From the NCBI GenBank assembly GCA_030620095.1, contig JAUTXW010002491.1:1-64000 (forward strand): a DNA stretch of 64,000 nt. The letters are read 5' to 3'. How positions within the stretch are numbered: position 1 is the stretch's first letter; the number at the start of each line of letters is the position of its first letter. Below the pieces are notes generated by a model. It was not told where the DNA came from, did not search any database, and worked only from the letters and a program-made list of their open reading frames with translations. This document shows positions 1-10,180 of this stretch, piece by piece. The DNA is from Kuschelorhynchus macadamiae (lineage: Eukaryota; Arthropoda; Insecta; Coleoptera; Curculionidae). The translations under genes and the position numbers were made by a program.

Positions 1-623
1 ATCTACATTTCTATTATAAAAATCTAGTATGTTTTATATAAATTCACATTATTTACTTAATTATACCATTATTTCCTATCAGAACTAGTGCCTTATATAC
101 TCAAATGATAATAATGACTTAAAAACGTAGCGCGCTGAACACCTTTTCATAAGAGTGATCCTCCCCCCGCAAGCCGGCTTTCAATTTTCTTTTAGATTTG
201 TTTACGGCAGTTGATATGGCAACGCAGTGGTGAATATCCGTAAGCCAAATAGAGATGGGAGCGGCATAAAATTGCTGCTGCAGGCTGCAGACGCTTGTTC
301 GTTTGTTATAGAATTAATGTTAATTAGTGCGTTCGGATCATCGGAGGCGGAAGCAGTCTTGCGTCGTGTCGTGTATCGTGGTATATAACTGTTTTCTAAG
401 AACAAAAAATATATTTAAAATCTTTCAAATTCATATTATTTTCCCTAAGTATCAAAAAATGTTCCAAAGCTATGGATGATTACCATCATAAAAAGGTAAA
501 AAAATAGCCATTTTGGACGTGACACCCCGAAAATGTTTCGCCTGCGGCGCCATTTTTACCTGCGAGGCTGTGCACCTACCTATGCTGTGTTTCACCCATT
601 CATAAATCTACAAGCCGCTACTG
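1..623 (+). mobile_element. Non-autonomous hAT derivative (cut by window edge)
   Basis: The first 440 bases are matched in reverse orientation by about 26600-27030, and bases 420-623 are matched in reverse orientation by 12991-13160. Those two places are the two ends of the old hAT at 12991-27077, so this copy joins both ends with the coding part deleted. Its right terminus on the minus strand reads CAGTAGCGGCTTGTAG, against CAGTGGCGGCTCGTGG in the larger copy, and both share the internal block CGCCGCAGGCGAAA. The left end lies outside the window, so no target duplication can be checked. No coding capacity is visible. Confidence 0.7.
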
Positions 624-765
624 AATTGAAATGTATTTAAAATTGAACTAAGAATAAAATGACTTTTAAAATGTTATATCACTCGACCCATAAAAAAAGT
701 TCCAAAAGGTTGGTGGTTAAAAATTTTTAAAGAAGTGGTATGTGGACCTTCCTATATCTGAGTTA

Positions 766-1730
766 AGCCTAGGTTATAGATTGAAAAAGTTTGCCTGTTG
801 CAGCGTCCGTTTGAGCTAAGCGTTTACACTGGCTCTTAGCTTATCTTATAGATTGAAATCGTTTGCGCTTTGCGTCTCCTGTGGAACTAACCTTACTTTA
901 TGTTTATATTTATCTCCTTTTTGTGTAATGCAAATTTGTCTTGCTTGTTTTTAAGTTTATGTGCGTTTTTTTAATTTGCTGAGAATGGATAATCAAAATC
1001 ATATTAATGATATCTAGTAAAGACTAGGCATTGTGGCCATGTAAAGCCTAGATTATAGATTGATACGTTTGCGCCTTGCGTCACCGTTTGCGCTGTCCTT
1101 GAAGTTTACTTAACGCAAAGCAATGGGTACGGTTATATTTTTGCCGCCATGTGTTTGATTTTCTGCTAGCCGCCAAAAACATGGCGATCTTTAACTTTGA
1201 CAGAAGCGGCTGGCGAAAATCGACGTTTCCGATAAGCTACAACCAATGAAATTGCTGGATTTTAGAGGTCCTTTTAAAACGTTCGTCCTTCGTAATAAAT
1301 TTGACATTAATATATACATATAACATCCTCGTCAATTTAAAAAACTGCTTGGGGTCATTGTCTTTAGTTTTATAAAAACGCTTGTAGGAGTTTTGAGTAT
1401 TTTCCACCCCAATTAACAGGTTCAATTCGCAATCTTCTTTGCCGCCTTCTCTTCAACAAATTTACAGCTGTGACACACATTACTATATCCACAATGCCCA
1501 GTCTTTACTAGGAATCATTACTATGATTTTCATTATCCATGCTCAGCAAATTAAAAAAGACTCACATAAACTGAAAGACAAGCAAGACAAAATTGCATTA
1601 CACAAAAATGCAATAAATGTAAACATTAAAGTAAGGTTAGTTTCACAGGCGACGCAAAGCTCAAACGTGTAAACACTTAGTTCAAATCGACGACGCAAGA
1701 CGCAAACTTTTTCAATCTATAACCCAGGCT
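766..1730. mobile_element. PIF/Harbinger-type element, internally deleted
   Basis: Long imperfect terminal inverted repeats (TIRs) of roughly 250-290 bases start AGCCTAGGTTATAGATTGA at the left and, on the minus strand, AGCCTGGGTTATAGATTGA at the right. Both ends are flanked by TTA (763-765 and 1731-1733), the 3-bp target duplication typical of PIF/Harbinger. A further copy of the terminal sequence starts near 1046, which suggests a rearranged or nested second terminus. Only a short transposase remnant remains between the arms, so the element is dead. Confidence 0.7.
1237..1430 (-). pseudogene. PIF/Harbinger transposase N-terminal fragment
   Basis: A fragment of about 60 codons lies between the inverted repeats. 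In the minus direction it carries a basic Arg/Lys stretch followed by a segment ending DPKQFFKLTRM. This resembles the leader of Harbinger nuclease proteins, where a WV/RRR-like start is followed by a 'F..F.RM' helix just before the DDE domain. The catalytic domain is missing. Assignment rests on this weak similarity plus the TTA duplication, so the family call is an inference. Confidence 0.4.
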
Positions 1731-1829
1731 TTAGTCTTGCTCTGGGTCTGCACATTTCACATGGTCTTTATAGTCATTATAAATCTTACAAGTGCATTGG
1801 AAAATATAAATGGTTATTATTGTTATATT

Positions 1830-2940
1830 TTTATCCACGGAGAGTTTGCCGACAAGATGCCCTGAAAGGCAGCCGAAACATAGTTCTAACAATTTTCTTT
1901 TAGCTTACAAGAAGTCGACCAATGCCATTTGTATGTTCCCAAGCAACCAACCCATAAGGTAAGGCAGATTGTATGGAGACAAAATAAAAAGTTCTAAGCT
2001 TGTGACCATTCGCATAATCTCTCAGTGTAGAATTGCTTAGTTTTTGGATGAGAGCATGCTGCAGATGATCTCGACTAGGTTGCACCACGAGAGTTGTTGG
2101 TCAATACCCTGAATCTAACTGAATCTTACTGTACAAGACTTGGTCTTTCGTCCTTAACCAACAAGCTTCTGTCCTGGGGTACTCTTAGTGGTGTGAAAAC
2201 AACAAAATTGGCTTTTACGTTATTTAATCAAAGTCCATTCGCAAAACACCAGGCAGCAACAACTCGTATACAGAGTTTCTCATAATTGTCACTATCGACA
2301 ACTGCGGAAGTGTCGTCTGCCCTGAGGCACTCTAGTTGCCCAGTCAGAGACATTGACATCAGACATCTGGACTGTCTGTGTACGTCTCGACATGTAAGTC
2401 TTTATCCAACTGAATGCAGGTACTTTGATACCATAATAGAATAGTTTGTTAATTAGTTTTTTTTGTGGTTAATGGTGTCAAAGGCCTTTGTGAAATCATA
2501 AATAATGCCCAAAATTTTGAAGTTATTTAATATTTTTAAGTAGAAAGAGAGGATGGCATTCTGGTTGAACGGCCAATCCTAAACCCAAATTGTCGACATA
2601 TCAAGATGTTCATGCATTCCAAAAAACTGACTAGCCTTTTACGAAAGGCTTTTTCAAATAATTTTGAGAATGCAGAAGTACAATCGATCTATAGTTTTCC
2701 ACCAATGCAGCGTTCACATTTTTATGTATAGGCACCACAACTGTCCTTTTAATTCTTTAGAAAAATATCCTTGTTCGAGGGAGGTGTTAAATAGGTTATT
2801 GTTGTCATAATACTGAGCACACTCACCAATTAATTTGCATTTCCACATGATTTTTTTTGTTGCTACAGAATTTAATATTTCCTGAATTTCCATTTTCTCT
2901 GAAAGTGGTGAGAAATATTGACTGGAGGACGGCATTCTTT
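1830..2940 (-). pseudogene. Jockey/CR1-like LINE reverse transcriptase remnant
   Basis: Three stretches in successive minus-strand frames line up with a non-LTR reverse transcriptase. 2714-2935 matches the N-terminal fingers; about 2470-2550 gives IYDFTKAFDTINHK, the catalytic 'DF.KAFD.V.H' motif; about 2280-2360 gives ADDTSAVVDSDNYEKL, the second catalytic ADD box. 1900-2088 matches the C-terminal part, with an 'LPYGLVAWEHTNGIGRLL' segment typical of Jockey/CR1 elements. Frames change several times and the 5' and 3' ends are not identifiable. It is an old broken copy with no endonuclease domain visible. Confidence 0.7.
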
Positions 2941-3600
2941 GAAATATTTAGGAAAGTAACAACATTATCTAGTTTGGTGTTTTTTGCAAGTTTGTGAACA
3001 GACTCAACGAAAAAGTATTAAATGTGTTGGCTATTTCGGCTTGACCACTTGCTTCAGAAGTTAAATGCTATTCTCTCCTGAATTGATTTACAGATATGAT
3101 TCGTATATTTTTTTAGCATTCACAATTTTCATTTCATTCAAGTCTGCTTTGTATATATTTTGTAAATTATGGTCATATGATTGTTTTATGTGTCTGGTCA
3201 ACTCCCGCAGCTGCTCTCCGTCAAGTACAAGTGATGATTATGTATCTTTTTTTGTACTATTTATTTTAATCTGACAAGTGAACAATTTTGTTCTGTTTCA
3301 AAAAAAATAATCAAATCCAAAGTATATTTTAATAGCTCTAAATATGTTTGTCAAAAATACTAAAAGGGATTCAAAAACAAAATTGTTGAAACATAAGTGA
3401 AAGCTTGGCGAGTCAAATGAATAATTTAAGCCCTTATTTTCAACAAAATAAATGCTTAATGTGAATTGAATCTGAAACAGAACTAGATAAATCTAGTCTA
3501 CCACAATATCAATTTTAAGATCTTTACTATACAATTTTCCGGCCCTCAAACCATCTATATTTTTTAATTAATAAACTAATTTTAAAATATTTTTATGTAC
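2941..3600. other. No recognisable feature
   Basis: A+T-rich DNA with only short open frames. No repeat terminus or protein similarity could be supported here. Confidence 0.5.
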
Positions 3601-4340
3601 TACACAAAGAATTTACTTTGGAGCTAACTTTGCACTTGACAATAGTTGATTTCTACACCACATATTATCTCCAACATTAAAAGTTGATAAGTTAAATGAA
3701 CTCTCTTCCTCCTTCGTCAAAAAAAAATGGTGTGTTAATAGCTTGTTGAATTTTTGGTAGCCATATGTCCCGCTGATTATGTACATTAATATAAATCCTA
3801 CTGGCAGTACCAACTAAACAAAATTACACTGGGCCGAATAAAAAGCATTATATCCTATTTTAATTTCACAGTTCTTAGAGAGCCTTTAAAAACTTTTTGA
3901 AATAAATTGAGAAGCATTGTCACATATAATAATTTGTGGACATCCAAAAATTTAAAAAAAAAACAATTTTCTAAAATGTTTTCTATTTGATGTGATTTAA
4001 AAGTTCGTACCCAATAAAAGAGTTTATGTGGAAAACCAATCGTCTATCATTAGTAGTTATGTATGTCCTTTCTTCGATCTAGAAAATGACCTATGAGATC
4101 AACAGCAATATCAAATCAGTTGAAAAACAGAAAATCCATCTACAATATAAATGTAAAACGTAAACATAACGTAACAAAACTTTAGAAATCTAAATACCGG
4201 TCAGGCATGCGTAGAATAATTATACAAAAGTAGTTCAACCTCAAGAGCAGGGACTGATTTTGACAGTTCTCTAATTACTGGTCGACAAGATTTTTCTAAC
4301 ACAGGCCAGCCATTATTTTCACAATGGAAATACCCTCCCA
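3600..4340 (-). pseudogene. Ty3/gypsy integrase remnant
   Basis: Read on the minus strand in several frames, the stretch follows a gypsy integrase. About 4070-4110 gives FDIAVDLIGHFLDRRKD, the first catalytic Asp region ('..DLIGP.P.S..G'). About 3925-3955 gives a 'CPQIIICDNASQF'-like segment, the second Asp. 3770-3840 gives 'IYINVHNQRDIWLPKIQQAINT', and 3613-3660 gives 'FNVGDNMWCRN', the chromodomain-proximal 'VGD.V..R' element. Many stops and frameshifts are present. No LTR, gag or reverse transcriptase was found next to it, so this is a relic. Confidence 0.65.
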
Positions 4341-4610
4341 ATAATAAAAGAAATGTTCGGAAAGCCCTAATACGTACCATTTTTTAATAGCCTAATTAGA
4401 ACCTTTTATATTGGCAGGTAAACAATGTGGGGCGGCTAAAATGGGTCCGTTTTACAACGGAAAAATTACCTAGACTGAGTTATTTACAACATTAGACATA
4501 AAATAAACGTTAAAAATCACTCTTCTGTTGAGTTTCGAATTGAGTGGTTCTCTGTACATCGATAAGCAAGTGTATGTGAAGACGAGAATGTCGAGTCATA
4601 CGCGCCGAAG

Positions 4611-6107
4611 TTGCAAAATTTTTGTAAAAACGTAAAAAACGCCTACTTTAAATATTTTGGTGTGTCAATTGGGGATCAAGATAAGCGGTGGGCTCCCCAT
4701 GTGTGCTGTATTAGTTGTAGTGTATCATTGGTGCAGTGGATGAAGGGAAAGAGACAAAGGTATGCCTTGTGCAGTTCCAATGGTATGGCGAGAACCCACC
4801 AATCATTCTGACGATTGTTATTTTTGCCTGACAAAGACTGAAGGTTATTTGAAAAAGGGAAAACACGATATAGAATATCCAAATTTGCAATCTCCCATAC
4901 GACATATTCCTCATAATGCAAATTTGCCAGTGCCGATTGCGCCTTTAAATTGTCAAGCTATTGATTTGGGAAGTAATGGAGATAACGCATTATCAGGCAG
5001 CTCAGAAGAACAGAGCACCGATCCCACTTTTACCACAGGTCCCAGTTCCGGCGAGCCACATTTGATTATTCAAAGTGAATTAAATGATTTAGTACGTGAT
5101 TTGGGGTTATCCAAGCAACAATCAGAACTTTTGGGTTCCCATCTTAAGGAATGGAACCTATTAACCAAAGAAACAAAAATTACGAATTTCAGAAAAGAAA
5201 ATGCTATGTTTTCTGAATTCTACAGTATGGAAAATTCGTTGCGCGCGTGTAATAATATAGACAGTTTTATGCAGGAACTGGATATTGAACGTTCTCCCCG
5301 TGAGTGGCGTTTATTCATAGAGTCATCTAAATATAGCTTAAAAGCTGTGTTATTGCATAATGGAAATTTAAAACCCTCTATACCAGTTGCCCATTCAGTT
5401 GCAATGAAAGAAAATTATGAAAATATGCGCACGATTTTGGATAAAATCAAACACAATAGGCATAAATAGCAGATATGTGGGGACTTAAAATTTATAGCGA
5501 TTTTAGTGGAACTTCAGTGGGGATTTACAAAATATTGCTGTTTTCTTTGTTTATGGGACAGTCGTGCAATAAATCAGCATTATGTAACAAAAATTTGGCC
5601 AGAAAGAAGCGAATTTCAACCGGGATCTCAAAATGTTAAATTTATACCTCTTGTTGATTCCAAAAATGTCCTTTTGGCTCCTCTTCACATTAAACTTGGG
5701 CTGATGAAAAACTGTGTGAAGGCTTGGAATAATATAGACAAGTCTTTCCCCAGTTAAGTGATGCCAAATTAAAAGAAGGCATTTTTATTGGACTATAAAT
5801 CAGAAAATTGCTGGATGATGTTAATTTTATGGAAAAACTTACCAGGCAGGAACTCAGAGCGTGGAATTCATTTGTTAATGTAGTAAGAGGATTTTTAGGC
5901 AACAATATGGGTGAAAATTATGAACAATTAGTTAATGAACTCTTAGATGCCTATAATGCGCTTGGTGCCAAAATGTCATTAAAAATTCACTTCCTCCATT
6001 CCCATCTGTCATTTTTTCCTAAAAATTTGGGAGCTGTTAGTGACGAGCAGGGTTATGGGTTTCACCAAGATATCAGAACAATGAAAATTCGGTACCAAGG
6101 TTTTTGA
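4611..6107 (+). pseudogene. Broken gene of an unnamed repetitive insect protein family
   Basis: Conceptual translation gives a protein of at least 400 aa in three blocks. 4611-4760 contains KRWAPHVCCISCSVSL. 4762-5757 holds a Cys/His region around HSDDCYFCLTKTEGYL, a Ser/Thr-rich linker, a helical stretch with the motif QQSELLGSHLKEWNLL, and later TKYCCFLCLWDS. 5808-6107 contains KMSLKIHFLHSHLSFFP and FHQDIRTM. I recall this family from many insect genome annotations as uncharacterised multi-copy genes; no function is known to me. It is disrupted by one extra T at 4761, an in-frame TAG at 5467-5469, a frameshift with local loss near 5755 and a stop near 5797. Similarity ends at 6107. The Cys pairs could bind zinc, which is inference only. 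Confidence 0.6.
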
Positions 6108-6419
6108 AGAGAGAAGATGCGACACCTCATAAACTAAAAAAATTAAGTTTAATTAGTGTTTTAAGTTAATATTTTTCTCGTTTGCTTTTCTCTTAGATAT
6201 ATGGTATGTTTAATAGGCGAAAACTGTAAATATAGTCAATAAACAGGGTTAAGAATTTTCTGAAATAATTTTTTCTATAGATATTAAGTATCGTAACATT
6301 CGATATGGTTCTACAACTCTAACAAGAAAACCCTACGTGCTACAACTTTCTATTTGTCGCTTTCGTATTTGGATAGGTCCATTCTATTAGATTATGCTAT
6401 TCTGATTTGTGTTACAACA

Positions 6420-6735
6420 AACATTTTTTTTTTGTCGCCCAGTGAAACAGTTTTAATTTCAAGGCGGACACGGATTTTCCGATTCGCAGTCGGTTCCAGA
6501 TTAGTTTGGTAAAACGCGAACGGTTATATTTCGATCACGCATGCCTCGGATAGTCGAAGAACGATACCTAATAGAAAGAATCCGAATAATACTACGAATA
6601 CCAAAATTACCCAAACTCTGCACATGAGGCTCATTCAGTATTTCGATCTCGTGAAGTGAAGAACCCTGAAGATGCCTCGTGCAATCGCAGGCGAAACGTC
6701 GGATAGTAAATCCAATTTGACACATTCTAAACCCT
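6420..6735 (+). mobile_element. Penelope-like element 3' end (solo tail)
   Basis: This stretch aligns with the end of the PLE fragment at 31100-31380. Both carry a segment ending in '..tctcgtgaagt' followed by a hammerhead-like motif and a tail. A degenerate C-terminal coding piece is visible upstream of the ribozyme motif, around 6560-6610. No endonuclease or reverse transcriptase sequence precedes it, so it is a 5'-truncated insertion or a relic. Confidence 0.5.
6664..6702 (+). ncRNA. Hammerhead-ribozyme-like motif (PLE family A)
   Basis: The core box CTGAAGA (6666-6672, fitting CUGANGA) is followed by one extra base. A perfect 4-bp helix II comes next (GCCT 6674-6677 with AGGC 6689-6692). 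Then come GAAAC (6693-6697) and a very short palindromic helix III ACGT, ending at C6700, the expected cleavage-site base. Helix I is weak here: only CC/GG pairs directly. PLEs are known to carry such minimal hammerheads in their pseudo-LTRs. Self-cleavage is not shown. Confidence 0.6.
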
Positions 6736-6846
6736 CGAACTGTGATTTCTTAATTGACTATAGCAGCTAATAAAAGCGTGGTAAAAACAAACTGCTACAC
6801 AAATAAGGTAAAGCCTGCTTGATTTCTAATATTAATTGAAACCTGT

Positions 6847-9374
6847 CAGGGGCGTGCAGTCCATGGAAGCAAGGGAAGCAGTGCTTCCCCAAAAAAAATT
6901 ACAAAACATCTTCTAAAATGTAATTTTTGAAATAGAAAACCATTAATTTAGTTTATATTAAAAATGTTAAAATATTGTCTTAATTATCAAGCCCATAATA
7001 AATGCGGTCTTGGCTCCGACCCAGCAACAATAGAATATCGAATAGAACCTATGCGGGCCGCTAGCTTCTCTGCAGCCAAGTCCTGTATGCTTGACTTCCT
7101 GTGAATCGAGCCAAAGGTTATTGAACTTTCTACCGGCTGTTTGCAGTTTTTTCATTTCAGTCGCGTGAGTGGTGGCGGAAGCTATCGTTGGAGTAGGTTC
7201 TTTATTTGAACGGCTATCCGTGTGTAGTGTGATACGTACGTCGCATCGTGCATGGTGCGATATGTAAGACAATAATACGGAAGTGGATATGCAAATACCG
7301 TCAACTTCGGCTGTCGGTAATAACGTTGAGAATGTTGGAGAATTTAGTAAGAAGAGTCTGTGTGAATGTGTGGTGTGTGCCTTAATAATAAAAGGATTTT
7401 CAACAACAACAACTTCGCTGAGAAGCTTCAAATAATTTCCAAAGAAAGGGCAAAACCGCCTGTGAAAAATTTAACCACAGAAATGAAAAACTGTAGTAGA
7501 CATTTTTATCCGGAAAAACAATACGAACAATTTAAATGGCTAACAGGGTGTGAGTATATAAGTAAATTATTTTGTTGGCCATGTTTACTTTTTGAAAATG
7601 AAAAAGGTTTCTGGAATAAAACTGGGTTTTCCGATTTAAACAATTTCCATAAAGGTGTAAAACGACCCATTATGTCCAAAACGCATTTAGAGGCCGTCAT
7701 AAAAGAAGAAGTCTTCGGCAAAACCAGAATTGAATACGCCCTTAATAAACAGTTGGAAATTAGTCACCGCCAATACAATGAACCAGTCGATAAAAATAGG
7801 CAAATATTAAGAAGACTTATCGATGTTGTTTGTTTTCTCGGACAGCACGAATTGGGATTTAGAGGTCATGACGAAACAAGGGTTTCTTCAAAAAGAGGAA
7901 ATTTTTAAGATTTATTTAGTTTAATAGATAAATATGATGATTGCTTAAAAAATCATTTAGAGCAGTCTAGCGTTTTTTGCGAAACGTCGAATCGAATCTA
8001 GAATGATTTAATTTCCGCTGTTGCAACCATTATTCTAAAAAGAATTAAGCAGGAGATTGGTGAGGTGCGATTCATTGCTATTGTTCTGGAGAAACAACTG
8101 ATATCACTAATTTTAGCCAATTATCTATAGTAATACGCTACATTAAAACAGACGGAAGTATTCAAGAGCGACTTTTAGGTTTTAAGAATGTGTCCGAAAA
8201 TCGTACAGCAGATGCATTATATACCGTAGTTTATAACGTTACTAAAAAAATTAATGGAGAGAAAAAATTAGTTGCTCAAAGTTATGTGCTATGTCTGCAA
8301 GCTAAAGTTCGAGAAACTTTCTCAAGTGCTGTGTTTGTCCATTGTTTTGCTCATAAATTAAATTTAGTTTTATCCCAGTCCATCAATCACATTAAAGAGT
8401 GTAAAGTATTTTTCGTTACTTTAAGTGGCATGGCTGCTTTTTCTTCCAAGTCAACAAAACGTACACAAGCTTTGGACTCCATTGTCCACAAACGTTTGCT
8501 CAAAGTAGCTCTTACTAGGTGGAACTATAATGGAAGACTTGTGTTAACAGTACCTGAAAACCGTGAATCACTGATTGAACTATTTAAGAATATAATAGAA
8601 ATAATGAAACGTGGGACTCAGAAACAATAAATAATTCGAGGGGGTTTTTGGACTGTTTGAAACGAGATTTTAATTTTAATTATTTGTTGAACATATTTTG
8701 AGAAATATTTCCATTCTCGGACAATGTTTTTAATATATTACAAACTAAAACAAATGACATTGCTTTTTGCCTATAAAAAAGTGGATGATTTTAAGTCGAT
8801 GTTAAGCCAAAAAAAAGATGACTATGACCTATTTTGGGAGAAAACGATGACGTTAAATGTAGAGCCACAAGCCAAGCGTCTTCGAACAGACAAGGTGAGA
8901 GATGTTCAAACATCATACAGATGCCTCTTTTATGAAATAATCGATCAAATTCAGCAACAAATAAACTATAGATTTAACGGTTTAAATGATTTTAAATTCC
9001 TCGAGCTCTGCAATTTTGATGCATTTAAAGGAAAAACTTTTCCAAGGAGCTGGAAGATGCCTACACCGAAGTGTCGAAATTGTGTGAATTAGTATTGACA
9101 ATACCTGCCACAAGTTCATCAGTAGAACGCAATTTTTCAACATTTAAACGTATAAAAAATTTCGTGAGAAATTCAACGGGGCAGGAGAGACTTTTGCATA
9201 CATCGCTGTTGTCAATTGAAAATTAACTTCTCCAAAATATGTCGGATCATCGACGCTTTTATGATGACATCGTTGACGAATTTGCAAAAAATGATCAAAG
9301 AATCAAATTACATTACAAATAGGTAAGTTTCTAAAAATTGCTTCCCTTTCTTAAAATTTCACCGCACGCCCCTG
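6847..9374 (+). mobile_element. hAT element copy 1, complete ends
   Basis: The element starts CAGGGGCGTGCAGTCCATGG and ends, on the minus strand, CAGGGGCGTGCGGTGAAATT. It is flanked by a perfect 8-bp direct duplication AAACCTGT (6839-6846 and 9375-9382), the hallmark of hAT insertion. At 2,528 bp it carries a full but broken TTF/ZMYM1-type transposase. The same family occurs again at 13779-25548 on the other strand, with long near-identical stretches. Confidence 0.93.
7262..9310 (+). pseudogene. hAT transposase, ZMYM1/TTF-type (broken)
   Basis: The order of domains is a TTF-type zinc finger (around 7500-7640, with FKWLTGCEYISKLFCWPCLL), a DUF4371-like region (7660-8200, with VVCFLGQHELGFRGHDE), the catalytic middle (8190-8630) and the C-terminal hAT dimerisation block near 9080-9200 (ATSSSVERNFSTFKRIKNF). 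Damage is extensive. The ATG at 7262 is followed at once by TAA, CAA became TAA after 'GNF' at about 7907, and several frameshifts follow. About 28 bases encoding the 'YDGAAVMAGQLGG' catalytic motif are missing near 8290; the copy at 22560-22610 still has them. It cannot make active transposase. Confidence 0.85.
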
Positions 9375-9382
9375 AAACCTGT

Positions 9383-10178
9383 GTAGGAAATGCAAGCCTT
9401 TAAAAAACAATGGTCGGCATTTGCATTATTCCGGCAAAAAAATAATCCAACAAATAATTTTAGAACAGACGTAAAGTTATTTAAATTAAAACAAATATTA
9501 CCCAAAAAGGAATCGGGCATTGTCTCGTGCGAAAATTCAGTAGATATCGATGGATTTTTAAAAACCCAACGCGTGCCTGATAGCAAACAGACCTGAACAT
9601 TTAATAGCTCGTTTTTTCGCATTAGAAAAATTATATGTGTAAATTACATTTGTTTGTGGTAATTTCATTGGCTATCGTTGAATTATTGGCAATAAATCCA
9701 TTTAAAAAAATGTTAATTTTATTAGCGTTTAAATTGATTTAGACATTCTGGCCGTAACGAGGTTTTGCCTAACATTTTCTATCGGATTAGCGTACCAAAT
9801 CAAGGGATTAAGATATGTTTTCGATTTCTCAACGTTTTGTTTTTGACTTGGACAATAAAATTATACGCATTATGTTATGTGTTGTTGATAGCAGTTTTTC
9901 GGCTTCACATTTTTTAAAATATTTTTATTATGAAATTATGAAGTATTTTAATTTTAAAATTCTCTAATTTGTTTATATTATTCTCTAGTAAGAATTTAAA
10001 ATATTGATTTTAATTTGCACTCGTTTTTGACGTTGTCACTCTATGCGCTCTCAACTTTGAAGCAAGATTGTTAAAGTACGTTTCGTACGTCGATTAAGTT
10101 TGGAATATGCAAGAAGTGTATGTCATGCTAATTCATATAAATTCAACAGCGCTCAAATTTTGTATTAAAGTTAGACAA
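9383..10178. other. Unassigned; one short open frame
   Basis: After the hAT target duplication an open frame of 68 codons runs 9390-9596 on the plus strand. I do not recognise it, and it may be part of whatever the hAT jumped into. The remainder is A+T-rich without recognisable termini or protein similarity. Confidence 0.4.
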
Positions 10179-10180
10179 TA

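Noticed and set aside
6967..7431. Open frame of 154 codons on the minus strand
   Set aside because: It lies antisense to the 5' part of hAT copy 1 and has no family similarity.
9390..9596. 68-codon open frame directly after the hAT target duplication
   Set aside because: No recognised motif and no splice context; kept only as a note in the gap entry.
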